Of a stretch of 64,000 bases of DNA, positions 59,209 through 64,000 are shown one piece after another; position 1 is the stretch's first letter; every line of letters begins with the position of its first letter. The stretch spans positions 124,001-188,000 of the forward strand of contig CAJTMW010000006.1 in the NCBI GenBank assembly GCA_910577275.1, read 5' to 3'. The position numbers and the translations under genes are program-made. The stretch is from an uncultured Lachnospiraceae bacterium. GTDB lineage: Bacteria > Bacillota > Clostridia > Lachnospirales > Lachnospiraceae. The notes below the pieces were generated by a model. That model saw only the letters and a program-made list of their open reading frames with translations, made no database searches and was not told where the DNA came from.

Positions 59209-61581
59209 TTATTCCATCCCCCGCATTTGTTCAATCAAAGAGTATTTCTTTTGTCTGCGGATTACCCACACGGACAGAAGCATTTGCATGCCAAAAAGCG
59301 CTGCTGTAAACAGTCCTGTTTCCAGAACCGGGAACCGGTAGGGCACAATTTCCCCGCCAAAGGACGCCTTGCTTATCTCTGCGCAGACGGCAATTGAAAG
59401 CGGGATTCCCGCCGCCAGAGTAGTTAGTGAGGCAGAAAACGCATAGCATATCCCTTCGCAGATATTCATCCGGCAAAGCTGCTTCCCGGTCAGCCCCACA
59501 GAGCGCATAATACTGTTTTCCCGCCGTCTGGACATCTGATTGGAAAGCGTGGTGTTAATCAGGTTGACTGCTCCGAACAGGAAAATCAGCCATGAAAGCC
59601 CCTGTATGCCGCCAAGGAGTACTGTATTTTGCATTTCCTCAAATTCAATTACCCCGCCTATTTCATCAAGGGCAATATTACTGTGTCCGGCAACGATATT
59701 TTCCAACCCCTCCTTCACGCTCCGGGCTTTTTTCGGGTCGCTGACAATGCTCCAGGAATAATCAAAGCTTTCGATTTCAGGAAGCAGCTCGCGGAAAAGC
59801 TCCTCCGGCGCATACAGCATCGCTCCGTCCATGGTAAGCGCGCCATGTCCTGACGGCAGTTTTTTCGCGTCAAATAATCCCGCAATTTTGACAGAAACAG
59901 TTTTCCGCCCCAGAGTCAGCTCGAGGGATTTCCCTGTGTCCATGTCTTCAAAACGTTTGTAATTATTCCAGTCAAGAATAATGCTGTGCGAGTCCCCCGG
60001 CATGGAGCCGGATACCAGCGCGGCTTCTGCTTTCGCATAATTGGCATCGGTCAGCATATCGCACATACCGGCCGAAGCATTTGCGGCGGTTCCGAAATCC
60101 GCATGGACGGACTGGCGGGTAAGCAATACCTCCGTTATCCCGTCCACGGAGAGAAGCTCCTGCTTCAACTCTTTATTCAACGGATTTCCCGCAGCCATAA
60201 TTTCCGCCTCCGGCTGTTCCGAAGACAGATAGATTTTATAATCGCCATCCGGGAACAAACGTCTTGCATACTGCTCCGGCGACCTTGTGTCAATCGCCGA
60301 GGACACAATCAGAAAAAGAATCCCTCCCAGGCTTAAGGATGCCACAATACTGACGGTTTTCTTAGGCTCCCGCTTAAAATTTGCAATTCCCATTGAAACC
60401 GGGTTAAGGCGAGGCGTTTTCTTCCGGCGGCGCACAGTCTTCTGCTCCGGGACAAAGCGCATCGCTTCAACAGGAGAAATCCCTGCGGCAATTTTTACCG
60501 GCTTGCGGATAGCGACGGACACCATAAATCGGCAGATAAAAGCAGTTAAAAGAATGACCGCCGCATAAAGCAGGGCATGGAAGCCCTCCGGGAACAGAAC
60601 AAGGCTTCCTGCCGCTCCCGGTATTATCCCGGCTAAAATTCCGATGCTGCCGAGCCGCCGCCCCTCTCTTTTTACAATCCGCCGGATTTGCTTTTGCGTC
60701 GCTCCAATGGTGCGAAGCTGTCCATAGCTTTGAATCTTATCGATAACGGAAATACGGAAAATGCTCTGGATGACAATATACCCCGCAATCAGTACCAGCG
60801 CTGCCAATCCGGCGATTAAGGTATAATCTGCGGGCTTTCGATAAAATTCAAAATAGGCGCTGTTCATTCCCGGCGGCGGCAAGTGAAGCTTTTTTGCAAT
60901 CCGCCGGCAATAAGCGGTCATTGTCTCCTCATCCAATTCTCTGTCGTTTTGAAAATGCACGTAGGCGCGGTATCCGGCGGGGTCATAATTCTCCCATGCC
61001 TTTATGGCGTCCTTTGAAATAACAAAAGGGTAGGTTCCGCTTTTTTCATCCGTCAAGGCATCTGTCAGGCCGGAAATGACGTAGCTCCCCCCAAAGCTCT
61101 CTGTATCCAGAAGGACGGTTCCGCCAATCTGTGTATCCGGCGAGTAACGGGACAGCCAGCTCTGGCTGACGGCAATTTCATTTTCTTTTTCCGGCAGGCG
61201 GCCATTTATAAGGCGCATCTGCTCCCGTCCTGTATAGAGCATTTCACCGTCGCAATACGCATAAGACCCGTGGTATCCCTGTTTGGAATGTTCGGTTCCT
61301 GCCAGATAATACTCTCCTACGCGGGCAAGCTCCGGCAGCTCTTTCAGTTTTTTTACATCCTGCTCCGTGACGCCGCTATAGACGGCCTCATAGGTATCCG
61401 CAACCCGGCTGCGCTGCATCTGGATGAGGGAGGCGGATACCAGCCCGGCGAAACTGATTAGCGCGGCCGCCAGCGCAACAGCTGCCGCCACCATAAAATT
61501 CCGGCGTCTCTCGCCTTTTAAGCTTTTCTCCGCCAGCTTCCTGACAATCGCGCCGGTATCGTTTTCAAAAGGCCATGTCAT
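59209..61581 (-). CDS. MacB/FtsX-type ABC transporter permease
   Basis: A 790-residue membrane protein. After one helix near residues 30-52 comes a large extracellular domain (about 55-260), then three helices near 255-360 and a second module with an extracellular part (about 430-650) and three final helices. This is two FtsX repeats, as in exporters of lipoproteins, toxins or peptides. Its start overlaps the ATPase stop as ATGA. A two-component system is encoded just upstream. The substrate, perhaps an antimicrobial peptide, is inferred only from such contexts. Confidence 0.85.
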   Translation of the reverse strand: MTWPFENDTGAIVRKLAEKSLKGERRRNFMVAAAVALAAALISFAGLVSASLIQMQRSRVADTYEAVYSGVTEQDVKKLKELPELARVGEYYLAGTEHSKQGYHGSYAYCDGEMLYTGREQMRLINGRLPEKENEIAVSQSWLSRYSPDTQIGGTVLLDTESFGGSYVISGLTDALTDEKSGTYPFVISKDAIKAWENYDPAGYRAYVHFQNDRELDEETMTAYCRRIAKKLHLPPPGMNSAYFEFYRKPADYTLIAGLAALVLIAGYIVIQSIFRISVIDKIQSYGQLRTIGATQKQIRRIVKREGRRLGSIGILAGIIPGAAGSLVLFPEGFHALLYAAVILLTAFICRFMVSVAIRKPVKIAAGISPVEAMRFVPEQKTVRRRKKTPRLNPVSMGIANFKREPKKTVSIVASLSLGGILFLIVSSAIDTRSPEQYARRLFPDGDYKIYLSSEQPEAEIMAAGNPLNKELKQELLSVDGITEVLLTRQSVHADFGTAANASAGMCDMLTDANYAKAEAALVSGSMPGDSHSIILDWNNYKRFEDMDTGKSLELTLGRKTVSVKIAGLFDAKKLPSGHGALTMDGAMLYAPEELFRELLPEIESFDYSWSIVSDPKKARSVKEGLENIVAGHSNIALDEIGGVIEFEEMQNTVLLGGIQGLSWLIFLFGAVNLINTTLSNQMSRRRENSIMRSVGLTGKQLCRMNICEGICYAFSASLTTLAAGIPLSIAVCAEISKASFGGEIVPYRFPVLETGLFTAALFGMQMLLSVWVIRRQKKYSLIEQMRGME

Positions 61582-62279
61582 TGTCCGTCACCTCTCTTAT
61601 CCGTCCGGCCTCCTTCTCCGGTAATCCTGCCGTCCTCAATCCGCACAATGCGGTCTGCAAGCCGGGCAATCTCATTATTATGCGTAATCATTACAATTGT
61701 CTGATTAAATTCCGTGCCGGTACGCCGCAAAAGCCCCAATACGTCGCCGCCGGTCTTGCTGTCCAGATTGCCCGTCGGCTCGTCGGCAAGGACAATAGCC
61801 GGCTTGGTAATCAGGGCGCGGGCAATAGCCACTCTCTGCTGCTGTCCCCCGGAGAGCGTACCCGGCATATTTTTCAGCTTGTCCTTAATGGCAAGCATCT
61901 CCGTAATCTCGTCCATAAATTTCAGGTCCGCCCTGTCGCCGTCCAGCTCCACGGGCAATACAATGTTTTCATAGACATTCAGCATGGGAACCAGATTGTA
62001 ATTCTGGAAGATAAATCCTATGTTGCGGCGGCGGAAGATGGTCAGCTCCTCATCATTTTTTTTCGCCAGCTCATCTCCGCGGACAAGCACGCTGCCGGAA
62101 GTGGGCGTATCCAGTCCGCCCATCATATGGAGCAGGGTGGATTTCCCGCTGCCGGAAGTTCCCACCACCGCCACAAATTCCCCCTGCTCCACAGAAAAGT
62201 CCACGCCGTCCAGGGCGCGGGTGAGATTCTGCCCGCTGCCGTAATACTTTTTCAGTCCAATGGTCTGTAATACCTTCAT
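61578..62279 (-). CDS. MacB-type ABC transporter ATPase
   Basis: A 233-residue ATPase from ATG 62279 (AAAGGAG 8 nt upstream). Walker A is GTSGSGKST (40-48), the signature is LSGGQQQRVAIARAL, and Walker B with the family-specific tail is LADEPTGNLDSKTG. This is the LolD/MacB group, which powers FtsX-type permeases. It forms the transporter with the overlapping gene downstream. Confidence 0.92.
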   Translation of the reverse strand: MKVLQTIGLKKYYGSGQNLTRALDGVDFSVEQGEFVAVVGTSGSGKSTLLHMMGGLDTPTSGSVLVRGDELAKKNDEELTIFRRRNIGFIFQNYNLVPMLNVYENIVLPVELDGDRADLKFMDEITEMLAIKDKLKNMPGTLSGGQQQRVAIARALITKPAIVLADEPTGNLDSKTGGDVLGLLRRTGTEFNQTIVMITHNNEIARLADRIVRIEDGRITGEGGRTDKRGDGQ

Positions 62280-62360
62280 GATAAATGCTCCTTTCAAGGC
62301 TTTCCGATTGCTTCTAAGACCATTATAAAATTCAAATGTCACAGAAATGTCCGAAACGGC

Positions 62361-63392
62361 CTAGCGCACAGGAAGCATGATGGAAAAAGACGAGCCTTGC
62401 CCCGGCTCTGAGACCACCTTGATATAGCCGCCCTGCCGCGTCACAATCTCACGGGCAAGATACAGACCGATTCCCACGCCCGGCTGTCCGCATACTTCTT
62501 CCTCCCGATAGAACCGCCGGAAAACGGCCGCCTGATTACTTTCGGAAATCCCCCTGCCCGTATCCGTCACTTTGATTTCCGCGTACATTTCCCACTCCGT
62601 TACGCTGACGTCCACTTTTCCTCCTGCCGGCGTGTACTTCACCGCATTGTCCAGCAGATTAAAGAGAGCCTCCGCCGTCCACTTTCCGTCATGAGGCAGA
62701 CGCAACTCATCCGGGCACGCCACTGTCACGCAGATATCCTTTTTCTCCGCCTCATAAACTATACTGCTGCAGGCGAAGGCCACCGTGTCAATCAAAAGAG
62801 CGTTCTTCTTTTCCATACGGATGACGCCGGTCTCCAGCCGGGAGGTTTTCACGAGAGCCTGAAAAAGAAATTCCAGTTTTTCGCTCTGGCTGCGGATACC
62901 CTCAAGAAACTCCCTTCTCTCCTGCTCCGTGACGGGCTTTGTCAGCAGCGTATCCGTCACCATTTTCAGATTGCTCACCGGCGTTTTCACCTGATGGGAA
63001 ATGTCCGACACCAGCATTTGAAGCTCCAGCCGTTCCCTGGATGCCTGCTCCCTGCTCTCCTGCATGATGCCGTACAGACGGAAAAGCCTGCCGCTAATAC
63101 GGTCAAAAAGAGTTTCGCCGTCTCCGGGCCGAACCGGTTCCCCGCCGCCGCTTATCATGTTATCTATTGTCCGGCACAGCCCGTCGGTAAAAAGGGAAAG
63201 CCGTTTTCCAAAAAACCGCATCAGAAGAAACAGCCACAGGAGGGCGCAGGCCGTCAGCAGACCGCCGCCGGTCAGCACACCAGTTTCGCCGGTCACGGCA
63301 AAGAGGATAACGGATATTGTCAACATGGAAATTAACGCGCCGACGCAGACCAGCCAAAATAATGCTTTAACGGAAATATTCTCAGTCTTCAT
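62361..63392 (-). CDS. Sensor histidine kinase with short extracellular loop
   Basis: A 343-residue kinase from ATG 63392, with GGAGG 9 nt upstream and overlapping the regulator stop as ATGA. Two helices (about 10-34 and 37-60) are joined by a very short loop, so it probably senses within the membrane or through the transporter, as BceS-type kinases do. SDISHQVKTPVSNL has the phosphoacceptor His133. ALFNLLDNAVKYTP is the N-box and GVGIGLYLAREIV the G-box. It is followed after 81 nt by the ABC genes it presumably regulates. Confidence 0.88.
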   Translation of the reverse strand: MKTENISVKALFWLVCVGALISMLTISVILFAVTGETGVLTGGGLLTACALLWLFLLMRFFGKRLSLFTDGLCRTIDNMISGGGEPVRPGDGETLFDRISGRLFRLYGIMQESREQASRERLELQMLVSDISHQVKTPVSNLKMVTDTLLTKPVTEQERREFLEGIRSQSEKLEFLFQALVKTSRLETGVIRMEKKNALLIDTVAFACSSIVYEAEKKDICVTVACPDELRLPHDGKWTAEALFNLLDNAVKYTPAGGKVDVSVTEWEMYAEIKVTDTGRGISESNQAAVFRRFYREEEVCGQPGVGIGLYLAREIVTRQGGYIKVVSEPGQGSSFSIMLPVR

Positions 63393-64000
63393 TTTCTCTC
63401 GCCTCCTGTCCATTGATACCCTATTCCATAGATGGTTTTTATATAGGTATCGCCGTCCGCCTCGATTTTTCCTCGTATACGACTTACAGTCGTGGTGAGC
63501 GTATGCTCGTCCACAAAGCGCTCGTCCGCATCCCACAACCTTTCCAGAAGCCGCCCCCTTGTCAGAACCTGTTTTGAATTTTTGCAGAAAAGATACAGCA
63601 TTTTATATTCCATAGGAGAAAGGGCCATCGGCTTTCCGTTCAGAGAGGCGGCCTGCTCCGAAAAATCCAGAAACAGCCGGCCGTCGTCGTAAATATCCCT
63701 TGCCGGCCTGCGGTGCTCCAGCATAGAGAACATGGCGCTGATTTTTCTCTGCAGGGCTTCAATGGAAAAGGGCTTGGTGATATAATCCACCGCCCCCGCC
63801 TCATAGCCGCGTATCTGGTCGCATTCCCGGTCGTTAGCAGTCAGAAAGATAATCAGCGTATCAGGATACTCCGGTTTTATAAGCCTGCACAGGTCATAAC
63901 CGCTGCCGTCCGGCAGATTGACGTCCAGCAATGCCAGGTCGTATTCCGTTCCCGCCAGCAGCCCGGCGGCAATCTGAAAATTCAGGGCCGACGCAACGTC
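63389..64000 (-). CDS. OmpR/PhoB-family response regulator, N-terminus outside the window
   Basis: The frame is open to the right edge, so the first residues are missing. The visible 203 residues include the phosphoacceptor in LALLDVNLPDGSGYDL, the Lys in YITKPFSIEAL, and a C-terminal winged helix (MALSPMEYKMLYLFCKN, VDEHTLTTTVSRIRGKIEAD). It pairs with the overlapping kinase gene and likely controls the ABC exporter operon. No part of it looks damaged. Confidence 0.88.
   Translation of the reverse strand, partial: DVASALNFQIAAGLLAGTEYDLALLDVNLPDGSGYDLCRLIKPEYPDTLIIFLTANDRECDQIRGYEAGAVDYITKPFSIEALQRKISAMFSMLEHRRPARDIYDDGRLFLDFSEQAASLNGKPMALSPMEYKMLYLFCKNSKQVLTRGRLLERLWDADERFVDEHTLTTTVSRIRGKIEADGDTYIKTIYGIGYQWTGGERK

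Noticed and set aside
1..64000. tRNA, rRNA, integrase, or complete insertion sequence
   Set aside because: None was recognised on either strand while reading the window; short or divergent tRNAs could still be missed without a covariance search.

Overview
The window looks like a chromosomal segment of an anaerobic, gut-type Clostridia member, most likely a Lachnospiraceae relative. The signs are strong AGGAGG-type ribosome binding sites, several CUT1 sugar ABC operons with YesM/YesN-type regulators, multiple GHKL/LytTR (agr-like) two-component pairs, a ferredoxin-dependent 2-oxoacid oxidoreductase, and many small regulators paired with MATE or ABC exporters. Genus cannot be decided from this window. 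No rRNA, tRNA, CRISPR array, integrase, phage structural gene or complete insertion sequence was recognised.

Layout. 1-2.0 kb: a lipoprotein cut by the window edge and a radical SAM/SPASM protein. 2.0-4.1 kb: an AT-rich XRE / ImmA-IrrE / PIN-like three-gene module with its own palindromic operator. 4.2-12.8 kb: a GH3 glycosidase plus solute-binding protein and two permeases, divergent from a YesM/YesN two-component system. 12.8-18.9 kb: a five-gene minus-strand block (MBOAT, SGNH-like, CotH kinase-like, VTC polyphosphate polymerase, DUF4956) that reads as a cell-surface or extracellular polymer system. 19.2-22.7 kb: a 2-oxoacid:ferredoxin oxidoreductase whose four subunits are fused into two polypeptides. 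22.9-26.9 kb: cupin and AraC genes, then a LytTR/DUF3021/ABC exporter module. 27-32 kb: two MarR-MATE pairs with recognisable operators, a PF06541 membrane protein, and an internally deleted cyclopropane-fatty-acid synthase. 32.3-37.0 kb: an AT-rich Eco57I-like restriction-modification pair. 37-46.4 kb: a large lipoprotein, two agr-like GHKL/LytTR pairs (one with its regulator split by an in-frame amber codon), a FliD-C-like protein coupled to a kinase, and two unrecognised proteins. 46.5-50.3 kb: a Phd/ParE toxin-antitoxin pair, a 72-residue peptide resembling NHLP/Nif11 leaders, and a sugar MFS carrier with a DUF2804 protein. 50.3-58.1 kb: an operon apparently for alpha-mannoside use (GH125, an unrecognised 588-residue protein, CUT1 transporter, AraC-type response regulator). 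58.3-64 kb: an MGMT-like protein, DUF4180, and a two-component system with a MacB/FtsX-type ABC exporter.

How the parts fit. Two carbohydrate-uptake operons share one architecture: the binding-protein gene is followed by a stable intercistronic stem-loop before the permease genes, which should let the binding protein be made in excess. Several exporters are each paired with a local regulator. The candidates most worth following as undescribed biology are the MBOAT-SGNH-CotH-VTC-DUF4956 block, the agr-like locus with the FliD-C-like protein and its amber-split regulator, the XRE-ImmA-PIN module, and the 588-residue protein in the mannoside operon. All functions are inferred from sequence reading alone; no database search was possible.
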